Shown: one piece after another, positions 49,593-58,530 of the stretch
How the letters are laid out: each line of letters starts with the position of its first letter
Position numbering within the stretch: the stretch's first letter is position 1
Assembly (NCBI GenBank): GCA_016700055.1
Contig: CP064997.1
Coordinates: 868,001-932,000, forward strand
Source of the DNA: Actinomycetota bacterium
GTDB taxonomy: Bacteria > Actinomycetota > Acidimicrobiia > Acidimicrobiales > Ilumatobacteraceae
Direction: 5' to 3'
Length of the DNA stretch: 64,000 bases
The notes under the pieces: generated by a model
Databases searched by the model: none
The model's input: the letters and a program-made list of their open reading frames with translations, nothing else
What the model was told of the DNA's origin: nothing
Made by a program: the position numbers and the translations under genes

Positions 49593-51863
49593 GTGGACAA
49601 GTTCCTCGCGTTCACGATCATCGGCTTGTCCACCGGTGCCATCTACGCCGTCGTCGCGAGCGGGCTCGTGGTCACCTACACCACGTCGGGGATCTTCAAC
49701 CTCGCCCACGGCGCGACGGGCATGCTCGCCGCGTTCGCCTACTGGCAGTTCCGCTTCGACTGGGACTGGCCGGCGCCGATCGCCCTCGCCATGGTGTTGC
49801 TGGTGCTCGCGCCGCTGTTCGGTGCCTTCGTCGAACGTTTCGTGATGCGCGGGCTCCAGGGCACGACCGAAGTCGTGCGGCTCTCCGTCACCGTCGCGCT
49901 CTTCGCGGCGATGCTCGGGCTCGCCAACTGGCTGTGGCCGTCCAGCTCCAGCCGCGAGGGGTTCCGCCGCTTCTTCGAAGGTGAAGGGATCTCGATCGGC
50001 GGCGTCAACGTGAGCTGGCACAAGGTCATCACGATGGCCTGCGCCATCTTGGTGGCGGTGCTGCTGCGCCTGCTGATGTACCGCACGCGCTCGGGCGTCG
50101 CGATGCGCGCCGTCGTCGACGACCGCACCCTGGCCGAGCTGAACGGCGGGCGGCCCGACAGGGTGGCGATGCTCGCGTGGGCCCTCGGCGCAAGCCTCGC
50201 CGCGCTCGCGGGGATCCTCCTCGCCGGGGAGCAGCAGCTCAACATCGAGCCGCTCGTCCTGCTCGTGATCAACGCCTACGCGGCGGCCATCATCGGCAGG
50301 CTCCACAACCTCCCGATGACGTTCCTCGGCGCGATCCTGCTCGGCCTGCTCGACGCCTACTACCTCGCCTACTTCGGCGAGTGGTTGCCCGCCGAGCTGT
50401 TCGGCTTCAGCCTCGCCGGGCTCCGCGCGTCGATTCCCACGATCGTGCTGTTCATCGCGCTGGTGATGGTGCCCCACACCCGGCTGCGGGCCGGGGTCGT
50501 TCGCTACCGCGAGCGCAACAAGGCGCCGCGATGGAGCACGGCGCTGCTCGGCGTCGCGTTGCTGATCGCGTTCACGGTGGCGATCTCGGGGATGCTCACC
50601 CGGGCCAACACCTTGTTGCTGGTCAACGGCTTCATCTTCGCCATCGCCGCGCTCTCGCTCGTGCCGCTCACCGGCTACGCCGGGCAGGTCTCGCTCGCCC
50701 CGCTGACCTTTGCCGGCCTGGGGGCGATCGCGATGGCCAAGCTGCCCGGTGACGGCAACTTCTTCAGCCTGCTCGGGGCAGTGGCGATCGTCGCCGTCAT
50801 CGGTGCGGTCGTCGCCCTTCCTGCCCTGCGCCTGTCGGGCGTCTACCTCGCGCTCGCCACCGCCGCGTTCGCGGTGCTCGTCTCCAAGCTGGTGTTCAAC
50901 CAGCGCCAGACGTTCCAGACGGGCAACATCGACGTCCCGATCCTCGACGTGCCGTTCGTCTCGTTGGAGTCGCCACGTGATCGGCTGATCCTGCTGTCGG
51001 TGGCGTTCTCGGCGCTCGCCCTGCTCGTCGTCGCGTTGCGGCGAAGCCCGCTCGGGCGCCGGCTGGTGGCGCTGAAGGACTCGCCCGCGGCCGGTGCCAC
51101 GCTCGGGATGAACCTGACGGTCACCAAGGTGATCGCGTTCGCGGTGTCGGCTGGCATCGCGGCCTGTGCCGGCGCCCTCGCCGGCGACAAGGTCAGCCCA
51201 CAGCAGTACGACCTGCTGCCGAGCCTGCCGGTGGTGCTGCTGACCGTCGTCGGCGGTGTCGGCTCGGTGGGGGGCGCGATGCTCGGCGGCATGCTGCTCG
51301 GCGGCAACGTCGCGCTGGCCGCGATCCTGCCGACGATGGAGAACGTCGCGAAGGTCCTGCCGGGCACGATCGGCATCACCCTCGGACGCAACCCGGCCGG
51401 AGCGAGCGCCCAGATCGGCGAGTCGTACGGCCCGATGTTGGGGCGCTGGGGCCTGATCGCGGTGTCCGTGGCCGGCGGGATCGGCATCTGGGCGCTGAGC
51501 GCGCTCGATGTCATCTCGCACTGGTCGTTCGTCTTCTCGATCGTCGTCTGGGTGCTCGGCGTCGTGCCGAACCTCCCCAACCTCGCCGCCGCCTTCGATC
51601 GCAACACGCTGATCGCCTCGGTCTGGCTGGCGCTCGGCTGGGGGGTCGCGACGTTCGTCGACTGGGGCACTGCGCTCGAATCCAGCGGCTGGCGGGTGCT
51701 CGTGCTGATCGGCCTCGTCGCTCTGGTCGGCCCGATCGCCCAGCGTCTTGCCGACCGCACCCCACGTGCCGCACAGGAGTCCCCCGATGTCGTCGGGCTG
51801 CAACGCCGGTTCACCGCCGTCGAGATCGAACGCGCCGAGCGCAACGTCGGGGTGGTGCTCTGA
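49593..51863 (+). CDS. Fused LivH-LivM ABC importer permease
   Basis: A 756-residue membrane protein that joins both HAAT permeases. The LivH half (about 1-300) has the GLSTGAIYAVVASGLVVTY opening and the EAA-like LNGGRPDRVAMLAWALGASLAALAGILL loop. The LivM half (about 310-640) has LTGYAGQVSLAPLTFAGLGA and SPAAGATLGMNLTVTKVIAFAVSAGIAACAGALAG. About 110 further residues with four hydrophobic segments extend the C-terminus. GTG 49593 follows AGGA. It is coupled to the first ATPase (TGATG). A single fused permease with an ABC pair is less common than separate LivH and LivM. Confidence 0.85.
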   Translation: MDKFLAFTIIGLSTGAIYAVVASGLVVTYTTSGIFNLAHGATGMLAAFAYWQFRFDWDWPAPIALAMVLLVLAPLFGAFVERFVMRGLQGTTEVVRLSVTVALFAAMLGLANWLWPSSSSREGFRRFFEGEGISIGGVNVSWHKVITMACAILVAVLLRLLMYRTRSGVAMRAVVDDRTLAELNGGRPDRVAMLAWALGASLAALAGILLAGEQQLNIEPLVLLVINAYAAAIIGRLHNLPMTFLGAILLGLLDAYYLAYFGEWLPAELFGFSLAGLRASIPTIVLFIALVMVPHTRLRAGVVRYRERNKAPRWSTALLGVALLIAFTVAISGMLTRANTLLLVNGFIFAIAALSLVPLTGYAGQVSLAPLTFAGLGAIAMAKLPGDGNFFSLLGAVAIVAVIGAVVALPALRLSGVYLALATAAFAVLVSKLVFNQRQTFQTGNIDVPILDVPFVSLESPRDRLILLSVAFSALALLVVALRRSPLGRRLVALKDSPAAGATLGMNLTVTKVIAFAVSAGIAACAGALAGDKVSPQQYDLLPSLPVVLLTVVGGVGSVGGAMLGGMLLGGNVALAAILPTMENVAKVLPGTIGITLGRNPAGASAQIGESYGPMLGRWGLIAVSVAGGIGIWALSALDVISHWSFVFSIVVWVLGVVPNLPNLAAAFDRNTLIASVWLALGWGVATFVDWGTALESSGWRVLVLIGLVALVGPIAQRLADRTPRAAQESPDVVGLQRRFTAVEIERAERNVGVVL

Positions 51864-52570
51864 TGGCGCTGCTCGAGATCCGCGGGGTGATGGTGCGCTT
51901 CGGCGGCGTGATGGCCGTGGCCGGCGTCGACCTCGACGCCGAGGCGGGCCGGGTGACCGGACTCATCGGCCCGAACGGTGCCGGCAAGACGACGCTGTTC
52001 AACGTCGTTTCCGGCATCCAGGACCCGACGGCCGGTGCGGTGATCCTCGACGGCGTGGACCTCGCCCGGTCGGGGCCGCACCGCCGCGCGAAGCTCGGCA
52101 TGGCGCGCACCTTCCAGCGCCTGGAGCTGTTCAGCTCACTGACGGTCTACGACAACGTGCTCGTCGCGGCGGAGATCGCGGGGCAACCGCACGCCGGACG
52201 CATGGCCACCGACTTGCTGGAGCGGATCGGCATCACGGCCCTGGCGGACACCGAGGCGGGCGATCTGCCCACCGGGTCGGCGCGCCTGGTGGAGGTGGCG
52301 CGAGCGCTCGCCATCGGCCCCAAGGTGCTGCTGCTCGACGAGCCGGCCTCCGGTCTCGACGAGCAGGAGACGGTGGAGCTCGGCGGGTTGCTGCGCGAGC
52401 TGGCCGCCAGCGGGCTCGCGGTGGTGCTCGTCGAGCACGACATGAGCCTGGTGATGGACGTGTGCGACGTGGTGTACGTGCTCGACCTCGGCCGCGTGAT
52501 CGCGCGCGGTACGCCCGCAGAGGTGCAGGACCATCCCGCGGTCATCGAGGCCTACCTGGGGGTCGGATGA
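51863..52570 (+). CDS. livG: ABC importer ATPase, LivG type
   Basis: A 235-residue ATPase. Walker A GPNGAGKTTLF near residue 37, Walker B VLLLDEPASGLD near residue 155 and the switch histidine in LVEHDMSLV. The ABC signature, LSxGQ in most family members, reads LPTGSARLVEVARAL; this departs from the common LPYGxQRxxEIARAL of LivG and may alter dimer chemistry. The start overlaps the permease stop by one base and its stop overlaps livF by 4 (ATGA). Energises uptake from the fused permease. Confidence 0.85.
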   Translation: MALLEIRGVMVRFGGVMAVAGVDLDAEAGRVTGLIGPNGAGKTTLFNVVSGIQDPTAGAVILDGVDLARSGPHRRAKLGMARTFQRLELFSSLTVYDNVLVAAEIAGQPHAGRMATDLLERIGITALADTEAGDLPTGSARLVEVARALAIGPKVLLLDEPASGLDEQETVELGGLLRELAASGLAVVLVEHDMSLVMDVCDVVYVLDLGRVIARGTPAEVQDHPAVIEAYLGVG

Positions 52571-53295
52571 CCACGCCGCACGAAACGCCGATCCTCGAAC
52601 TGCGCGACATCCGCGCCGGCTACGGATCGATCTCCGTGCTCCACGGCGTCGACGTCGTGGTGCCCCGCGGGTCGGTGGTGGCCCTGCTCGGCCCGAACGG
52701 CGCCGGCAAGACCACCACGTTGAAGGTGGCCGCCGGGGTGTTGCGCCCGGAGAGCGGCCAGGTACGAATCGGTGGACGTGACGTCACCGGTGTGTCGGCG
52801 GGCTCGCTCGCTCGCGCCGGGGTGTGCACGATCCCCGAGGGCCGGGGGGTCTTCCCCAACCTGACGGTGCGCGAGAACCTGCTGATGGCCACGTTCGGTG
52901 GCACCAAGCTGGCCGATATCGAGGAGCGCACATACCAGCGCTTCCCCCGCCTCGCCGAGCGCCGCACTCAGCTTGCGGGCACGATGTCAGGTGGTGAGCA
53001 GCAGATGCTGACGCTGGCTCGGGCCCTGGCCACCGAGCCGGTCATGCTGCTGCTCGACGAGATGTCCATGGGGCTGGCGCCGAAGATCGTCGGCCAGCTC
53101 TACGAGCAAGTCGCCGGGATCGCCGCCGAGGGCGTGAGCGTGCTCGTCGTCGAGCAGTTCGCCCGCACCGTCCTCGGGGTGGCGGACCAGGCGGTGCTCT
53201 TGGCCCATGGTGTGGTGCGGCGCGCCGGACCCACCTCCGAGATCAGCGAGGATGCACTCGCCAACGCCTACCTGGGGGATCGTCATGAACGATGA
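52567..53295 (+). CDS. livF: ABC importer ATPase, LivF type
   Basis: A 242-residue second ATPase of the importer. It has Walker A GPNGAGKTTTLK near residue 46, a standard signature MSGGEQQMLTLARAL, Walker B MLLLDEMSMGLAP and the QFARTV switch region, all LivF-like. In the heterodimer with LivG, this subunit supplies the canonical signature. The ATG overlaps livG (ATGA) and its 3' end overlaps the small membrane protein gene by 11 bp, so all five genes are co-expressed. Confidence 0.88.
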   Translation: MTTPHETPILELRDIRAGYGSISVLHGVDVVVPRGSVVALLGPNGAGKTTTLKVAAGVLRPESGQVRIGGRDVTGVSAGSLARAGVCTIPEGRGVFPNLTVRENLLMATFGGTKLADIEERTYQRFPRLAERRTQLAGTMSGGEQQMLTLARALATEPVMLLLDEMSMGLAPKIVGQLYEQVAGIAAEGVSVLVVEQFARTVLGVADQAVLLAHGVVRRAGPTSEISEDALANAYLGDRHER

Positions 53296-53668
53296 ACGCG
53301 TCGAGCAGTTCTACACCGAGATCGACGAGCTGAAGCTGCGCGGTGCCGGAGCAGACCGCGAGCGCTGGATGTTCGTGTTCGGCTGTGTCGGGCTGATCAT
53401 CGGCGTCGGGCTTGCCGTCTACGGCGGCATGCAGGCGAGCGGCACGGCCGACCCCGCCGACCAGTGGGCGTTCCTCGCCACTGGCTCGCTGCTCGGGCTG
53501 ACGATCACCGCGGCCAGCGCGGCGCTGTTCGTGCGCTACTCGTTCGGCCGGTTCATGCGCTTCTGGCTGGTGCGCCTGGTGCACGAGCAGCGCGGCGAGA
53601 CCGACCGGATGGTCGACGTGTTGGAACGCATCGAGTCGCGTCTCGGCCCCACCCGCGACGGCACCTGA
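53285..53668 (+). CDS. Small membrane protein of the importer operon
   Basis: A 127-residue protein with an acidic N-terminus, two transmembrane segments (about 29-50 and 61-83) and a cytoplasmic, charged C-terminal helix (about 90-127) that may form a coiled coil. It begins inside livF, an 11-bp overlap, and ends the operon. I know no family; association with an importer suggests an accessory or regulatory subunit. Confidence 0.7.
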   Translation: MNDERVEQFYTEIDELKLRGAGADRERWMFVFGCVGLIIGVGLAVYGGMQASGTADPADQWAFLATGSLLGLTITAASAALFVRYSFGRFMRFWLVRLVHEQRGETDRMVDVLERIESRLGPTRDGT

Positions 53669-53674
53669 ACCCGG

Positions 53675-54601
53675 TCACTTCACCGCCGTCGGGGCCACAG
53701 GCCCGCCGACCGCCTTCGTGAACGGCAGCGGGGTGGCGACGAGCAAGAAGTCGTACTGGCCGTCGGCCGCGCAGTCGGCGCCCAAGGTGTCGAGCACCCA
53801 GTTCTGGCCCTGCACCAGCCCGATGTCGCGGATGTGGATCATGTGCACCGGCAACATCACCGCGGGGTCCTCGGGCGGGTAGCACTCGAACACGAGCGTG
53901 TCGGTGGCCACCGCGGCGACGTCGTGGTCACGCACCCACTCGATGCTCTTCGTCGACAGCCCCGGGCTCGGCATCGAATAGTGGAGCTTGTCGCCGGAGC
54001 GCAACCAGTGCTGATGCCCGGTACGCACACAGACGACGTCGCCGGGAAGCACGACGACTCCCGCCGCGGCGCTGGCCCGCTCGAGGTCGTCGCCGCTGAT
54101 CGGGTACCCGTCGTCGAAGTGGTCGACGCCGTGCAGCCTCGCGACGTCGAGCAGTACACCGCGGGTGACGACCGGACCGAAGCGCTCGATGCCGAGCTGC
54201 GCCGAACCGGTGGCGTCGGTGTCCGACATCGGGACGCCGTTGTAGAGCAGGCCGTCGTAGCCGACGTGCGCGAGGGAGTCCCAGTGCGTGGCGCACTGCA
54301 GGCCCATCGTCACCGCGTCGTCGCTGGTGGTGAAGTCGCCAGGGTCTCCGGTGAGCGAGTGGTTCACGGCGACCATCGTGAGCTCGGGGTTCACCCGGCC
54401 CTCGATGAAGCCGAGCTGGGGCCCATCGGCGTCGAAAGGCATCGCCAGCGAGAACGTCCGGCCCTGCCGTGCGGCGGCGAGCCCGCGGGCGACGGCGGCC
54501 TCGTCGACCAGGTTCAGCGTGCCGCGTCGGTCGTCGTCGCCCCAGCGTCCCCAGTTGGACACACGAGCGGCGAGCTGTTGCAGATCGGCGGTCAGCGGCA
54601 C
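53675..54601 (-). CDS. Cyclase-family metal-dependent hydrolase (kynurenine formamidase-like)
   Basis: A 308-residue protein of the cyclase family. The metal-binding motif HxGTHxDxPxH appears as LQCATHWDSLAHVG (about residues 99-112). RGVLLDVARLHGVDHF and PGDVVCVRTGHQ are further family segments. Members hydrolyse N-formylkynurenine, isatin or cyclic amides. GTG 54601 has AAGGAGGAA 7-8 nt upstream. It is last in the operon after the LLM gene and could hydrolyse an amide or lactone formed by its partners. Confidence 0.8.
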   Translation of the reverse strand: MPLTADLQQLAARVSNWGRWGDDDRRGTLNLVDEAAVARGLAAARQGRTFSLAMPFDADGPQLGFIEGRVNPELTMVAVNHSLTGDPGDFTTSDDAVTMGLQCATHWDSLAHVGYDGLLYNGVPMSDTDATGSAQLGIERFGPVVTRGVLLDVARLHGVDHFDDGYPISGDDLERASAAAGVVVLPGDVVCVRTGHQHWLRSGDKLHYSMPSPGLSTKSIEWVRDHDVAAVATDTLVFECYPPEDPAVMLPVHMIHIRDIGLVQGQNWVLDTLGADCAADGQYDFLLVATPLPFTKAVGGPVAPTAVK

Positions 54602-54633
54602 CGCGTCTTCCTCCTTCGGTCGATGACAGACGG

Positions 54634-55680
54634 TCAGCCGAGCACGAGCTCGGCTACGGTCCGCAGCGTCTCCGGCGGGCCGCCGACGAGCATCGTCGTC
54701 ACCCGGCTCTCCCGCCAAGCGGCGAGCAGGTCGCGCACGCGGGCCCGTGACCCGACGAGGCAGATCTCCTCGACCATGCGGTCGGGCACCGCCGCGATGG
54801 CGTCGTCTTGGTGGCCGGAGAGGAACAGCTGCTGGATGCGGTCGACCTCGGCCTCGTAGCCGAGCCGGCGGAAGACGTCGGCGTGGAAGTTCATCTCCTG
54901 CGCGCCCATCCCGCCGACGTAGAGGGCGATGTAAGGGCGCAGCCGGTCGTAGGCGGCGGGCTCGTCGTCGTCGATCGCGACGGTGACCGTGGCCAGCACC
55001 TCGAACTCGTCGGGCCGGCGGCGGGCGCCGGGACGGGCGAAGCCCTCTTCGAGATGCGGGGCGTACAGCTCCTCGTGACGGGGCGCGTAGAAGAGCGGGA
55101 ACCAGCCGTCGGCGATCTCCGCCGCGAGCGCGACGTTCTTCGGGCCCTCCGCGCCGAGGAAGATCGGCAGGTCGGCGCGCAGCGGATGGGTCATCACGTT
55201 GAGCGCCTTGCCGAGACCCACCCCGTCGCGAGCAGGGATCGGGTATTCCGGGCCGTCGTTGGTCAGCCGCTCGGTACGGGCGAGCACCTTGCGGACGATC
55301 TCGACGTACTCCCGAGTACGAGCGAGCGGGCGCGTGAAGCGCTGGCCGTACCAGCCCTCGACCACTTGCGGCCCGCTGACGCCGAGGCCGAGGCAGAACC
55401 GCCCTCCGCTCAGATGGTCCATCGTGACCGCCGCCATCGCGGTGGCCGCCGGGGTGCGCGCCGAGATCTGCACCAGGTTCGTGCCCAGCCGCAGCCGGGT
55501 CGTCCCCGACCCCCACCAGGCGAGAGGCGAGATCGCATCGCTGCCCCACGACTCGGCGGTCCACACCGAGTCGAAGCCGAGCGCCTCGATCATCTGCAGC
55601 GTCTCGGGGACGGCCGGGGGCATGTCTCGGCCCCAATAGCCGATGTGCCAGCCGAGCTTCAGGTCGTTGCCAGTCGTCAT
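54634..55680 (-). CDS. LLM F420-dependent oxidoreductase (Rv3520c-like)
   Basis: A 348-residue LLM oxidoreductase (Rv3520c is 347). Landmarks are LGTNLVQISARTPAATAMAAVTMDHLSGGRFCLGLGVSGPQVVEGW, the F420-type loop, and LPIFLGAEGPKNVALAAEIADGWFPLFY. ATG 55680 shares ATGA with the SDR stop; an ATG at 55692 lies in that gene. It is the closest in length and motif order to the M. tuberculosis protein beside the ltp3/ltp4 genes, although here it sits in another operon. Confidence 0.83.
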   Translation of the reverse strand: MTTGNDLKLGWHIGYWGRDMPPAVPETLQMIEALGFDSVWTAESWGSDAISPLAWWGSGTTRLRLGTNLVQISARTPAATAMAAVTMDHLSGGRFCLGLGVSGPQVVEGWYGQRFTRPLARTREYVEIVRKVLARTERLTNDGPEYPIPARDGVGLGKALNVMTHPLRADLPIFLGAEGPKNVALAAEIADGWFPLFYAPRHEELYAPHLEEGFARPGARRRPDEFEVLATVTVAIDDDEPAAYDRLRPYIALYVGGMGAQEMNFHADVFRRLGYEAEVDRIQQLFLSGHQDDAIAAVPDRMVEEICLVGSRARVRDLLAAWRESRVTTMLVGGPPETLRTVAELVLG

Positions 55681-56447
55681 CGCGTCAGCCATCCTCCGTC
55701 GACGGGTAAGTGGGCACCGGTGATCCAGCTCGCGTCACCGGACAGCAGGAACGACACCGCCGCGGCGACGTCGTCGGGTTGGCCGATCCGCTGGACGAGC
55801 AGCCGCGGCGACATGAACTCCCACGCCTCGGCGCTCGTCACGCCGGCGAGCGACACGAACTCCGTGGCGATCGGGCCGGGCGCGACGGCGTTCACGCGGA
55901 TCGAGCGGCCGGCGAGCTCTACCGCAAGCGCCTTGGTGAGCATCTTCACCCCGCCCTTCGACGCGTTGTAGTGCACCTGCGCAGTGCCGCGGCTCGACAC
56001 CACCACCTCGGCCTCGACCGTCGACAGGTTCACGATCGCGCCACCGCCGGCAGCGGCGATGGCCTTCGCGACCTCCTGCGTGACGAGCCAGGTCCCCTTC
56101 AGGTTCACGTCGACGACGAGGTCCCAGTGGTCCTCGCCGAGCTCGTCGAGGGTCTCCATCGTGACCAGGCCGGCCGAGTTGACGAGCTGGGTGATCCGTC
56201 CGAAGCGCTCCACACCGGCGTCACGGGCGGCGGCGATCTCGTCGCGGCGCCTCACGTCCACCCGCTGCGCGACGGCTCGCCCTCCGGCGGCCTCGACGAG
56301 CTCGACCGTCTCCGCGGCGGCGTCGAGCGCGACGTCGGTGGCCACCACCGCCGCCCCTTCGCCGGCGAGCCGGGTGCACACCGCGCGGCCGATGCCGCCA
56401 CCGGCACCGGTGACGAAGACCACCTGGTCGCGATGGTCGAAGCTCAC
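55677..56447 (-). CDS. Short-chain dehydrogenase/reductase (SDR)
   Basis: A 256-residue classical SDR: TGAGGGIG near residue 14, NSAGL, catalytic YNASK, and VDGGWL at the end. All motifs intact. GTG 56447 shares GTGA with the stop of the decarboxylase gene, and its stop shares ATGA with the LLM gene. It would oxidise or reduce the product of its neighbours; substrate unknown. Confidence 0.83.
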   Translation of the reverse strand: MSFDHRDQVVFVTGAGGGIGRAVCTRLAGEGAAVVATDVALDAAAETVELVEAAGGRAVAQRVDVRRRDEIAAARDAGVERFGRITQLVNSAGLVTMETLDELGEDHWDLVVDVNLKGTWLVTQEVAKAIAAAGGGAIVNLSTVEAEVVVSSRGTAQVHYNASKGGVKMLTKALAVELAGRSIRVNAVAPGPIATEFVSLAGVTSAEAWEFMSPRLLVQRIGQPDDVAAAVSFLLSGDASWITGAHLPVDGGWLTR

Positions 56448-57883
56448 TCCGGACCACCCAGTCCGGCGAACACCACGTCGTCGAACACCACCTGGTCGAG
56501 CGCGATGTCGGCGAGCAGGGCGTCGTCGCTCTCCATGTCGTCGAGCAGCTCACGCAGGTGCTCGATCGTCGTGCGGGGGTTGACCACGCACACCCGGTAG
56601 CACGTCTCGCCCCGCCAGCGCGTGGGCACCACGAACACCGAGCCGGCCTTCGCCCGCGAGACCGTCCACGCCGCATAGTGCGGCGCGTCCCAACCGACGC
56701 GCCGGAAGAGCACCACGCTCAGCTGGGGCTCGAGCAACAACTCGAACCCGGGCCGCGAGTCGACCTCGGCCGCCAGCCAGCGCGCGGCGGCGAGCGTCGT
56801 CTCGACCGCCTCGGTGTAAGCGTCGGTGCCGTGCGCGACGAGCGAGAACCACAGCGGCAAGCCGCGAGCGCGCCGGGAGAGGTGGAACGCGTAGTCGGCC
56901 GGGTTCCACTCGTCGCGGTCGATCTGCTCCAGGTAGGTGGCGTGCTGCGCGTGCGTGTCGGCGGCCAACGACGGCTCGCGGTAGACGAGCGCGGCACAGT
57001 CGTACGGAGCGAACAGCCACTTGTGGGGGTCGAGACCGAAGCTGTCGGCGCGCTCGATGCCGGCGAACTCGGCGCGAGCCGTCGGCGCACAGAGGCCTGC
57101 TCCGCCGTATGCGGCGTCGACGTGCAGCCACAGGTTCCGCTCGGCACACACGGCGGCGATGCCGGCCAGGTCGTCGACCGCACCCGCGTTCGTCGTGCCC
57201 GCGTTGGCCACCACCGCGAACACGCCCGAGCCGTGGTCGGCATCGGCGTCGAGGGCGCTCGCCAGGGCGTCTCCGGTGAGGCGCCCCCGATCGTCCTGGC
57301 GCACCCCGAGCACGTCGACGTCCATCACCCTCGCGGCGGCGTGGACCGATGAGTGGGTCTCGGCCGTCGCCGCGATGCGCCACCGCGGCTCGTCCTGGCG
57401 GTCCATTCCCCCACGCGCCCGGTGGCGCGCCGTGACGAGCGCCGACAGGTTCGCCGCCGACCCGCCCGACACGAAGCAGCCGCCCGCGCCCGCCGGGAAG
57501 CCGGCGAGGTCGGCGAGCCAGCGCAACGCCTGGTTCTCGGCCGCGATCGCCCCCGCTCCGCCCTCCCAGTAGCCACCGAAGATCGACGAAGCGCTGACCA
57601 CGAGGTCGAACAGGTTCGCGGCGATCGACGGCGCCGTCGGGACGTACGCCAGGTTGCGCGGGTCGTCCATCGGCCGGCACGCCGGCAGCAGCACGTCACG
57701 GAAGACGCGCAGGGCCTCGTGGCCGCCGACGCCCTCGGCTGACACCATCTGGTCGAGCACGCGGTTGAGCTCGGCCGCGGGGCGGGCCCCCCACTGCGGG
57801 TCCTTCGGCAGGCGCAGCCGCTCGACGGCGTAGCCGAGCACCGAGTGAGCGAGCAGTTCGGCACGCTCGTCCCAGGTGTGCAC
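56444..57883 (-). CDS. PLP-dependent amino acid decarboxylase (group II, AADC-like)
   Basis: A 479-residue fold-type I PLP enzyme. The PLP lysine is in SFGLDPHKWLFAPYDC near residue 294; the aspartate of WLHVDAAYGGAG (about 260) binds the pyridine nitrogen; GCFVSGGSAANLSAL and TAETHSSVHAAARV are phosphate and ring-stacking regions. Aromatic L-amino acid, glutamate or other decarboxylation are all possible. GTG 57883 is chosen because TACTGT lies 6 nt upstream. It leads the four-gene operon with SDR, LLM and cyclase genes. Confidence 0.85.
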   Translation of the reverse strand: MHTWDERAELLAHSVLGYAVERLRLPKDPQWGARPAAELNRVLDQMVSAEGVGGHEALRVFRDVLLPACRPMDDPRNLAYVPTAPSIAANLFDLVVSASSIFGGYWEGGAGAIAAENQALRWLADLAGFPAGAGGCFVSGGSAANLSALVTARHRARGGMDRQDEPRWRIAATAETHSSVHAAARVMDVDVLGVRQDDRGRLTGDALASALDADADHGSGVFAVVANAGTTNAGAVDDLAGIAAVCAERNLWLHVDAAYGGAGLCAPTARAEFAGIERADSFGLDPHKWLFAPYDCAALVYREPSLAADTHAQHATYLEQIDRDEWNPADYAFHLSRRARGLPLWFSLVAHGTDAYTEAVETTLAAARWLAAEVDSRPGFELLLEPQLSVVLFRRVGWDAPHYAAWTVSRAKAGSVFVVPTRWRGETCYRVCVVNPRTTIEHLRELLDDMESDDALLADIALDQVVFDDVVFAGLGGPE

Positions 57884-57889
57884 CCGGCG

Positions 57890-57895
57890 ACAGTA
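57890..57895 (-). promoter_or_regulatory. -10 element TACTGT, leaderless promoter
   Basis: TACTGT ends 6 nt before GTG 57883 and serves the decarboxylase-SDR-LLM-cyclase operon. Confidence 0.4.
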
Positions 57896-57981
57896 GCCCG
57901 GCGGCAACAGATCGACGACGGCGAGGTCGTCGCCGGGCGGCGAGGCAAACCCAGCTGCTGAAGCGCGCGGTGGAGGCCAAG

Positions 57982-58437
57982 ATGGCGTACATGCCGGTCG
58001 AGCTCCACCCCATCGACGAGGACAACGTCGGCGCCGTGTTCCATCTGAGCGTCGCCCCTCACCAGGAGGGGTTCGTCGCCGCGAACGCTTGGTCGCTCGC
58101 CCAGGCACTCGCCGAGCACGACATCGCCTGGCCGCGGGCAATCGTCGCCGACGGAACCGTCGTCGGGTTCCTCATGCTCGAGATCGACCCCGACGACGAG
58201 GACGGGCGCCCCTTCTGGCTGTGGCGGCTGATGATCGGTGCCGCGCACCAGGGCCACGGCTACGGGAGGGCAGCACTCGGCCTCGCCGTCGAAGAGCTGC
58301 GCAGCCGAGGGGCCGAGGAGCTGTACACGTCATGGGTCCCGGGAGACGCGGGGCCGGTGGGCTTCTACCTCGGCCTCGGTTTCGTCCCGAACGGCGAGAT
58401 CGACGACGGCGAGGTCGTCGCCCGGCTGGTGCTTTGA
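57982..58437 (+). CDS. GNAT acetyltransferase (spermine/spermidine-type)
   Basis: A 151-residue GNAT. Acetyl-CoA motif A reads LMIGAAHQGHGYGRAAL near residue 84 (Q-x2-G-x-G), with VGFLMLEIDPDDEDGRPFWLWRL before it and VGFYLGLGFVPNGEI after. This resembles the SAT/BltD polyamine acetyltransferase branch. ATG 57982 is preferred to GTG 57970 for the GGAGG 5 nt upstream. Monocistronic, divergent from the decarboxylase. A polyamine-type link with the deacetylase-like gene at 6221 is speculative. Confidence 0.78.
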   Translation: MAYMPVELHPIDEDNVGAVFHLSVAPHQEGFVAANAWSLAQALAEHDIAWPRAIVADGTVVGFLMLEIDPDDEDGRPFWLWRLMIGAAHQGHGYGRAALGLAVEELRSRGAEELYTSWVPGDAGPVGFYLGLGFVPNGEIDDGEVVARLVL

Positions 58438-58479
58438 GCCTCGCCCGGCTCGCCTCGGAGATGCGGCACCGGGAACTGA

Positions 58480-58526
58480 TAGAACCTCAGAAGCCTTGAC
58501 GCGCCTGGCCCACACGGGGGGAGAAG
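58480..58526 (+). promoter_or_regulatory. Promoter and ribosome site of the steroid-type ACAD operon
   Basis: A possible extended -10 TGATAGAAC (TAGAAC at 58480-58485) is followed about 30 nt later by a strong ribosome site GGGGGGAGAAG (58516-58526) 4 nt before ATG 58531. Unlike most units here, this one has a 5' leader. Confidence 0.4.
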
Positions 58527-58530
58527 CTGG

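Noticed and set aside
48003..51803. A 1266-codon open frame on the minus strand opposite the importer genes
   Set aside because: Its product is an Arg/Asp/His-rich composition typical of the complement of high-GC coding DNA; the plus strand carries clear lipoprotein and permease sequences.
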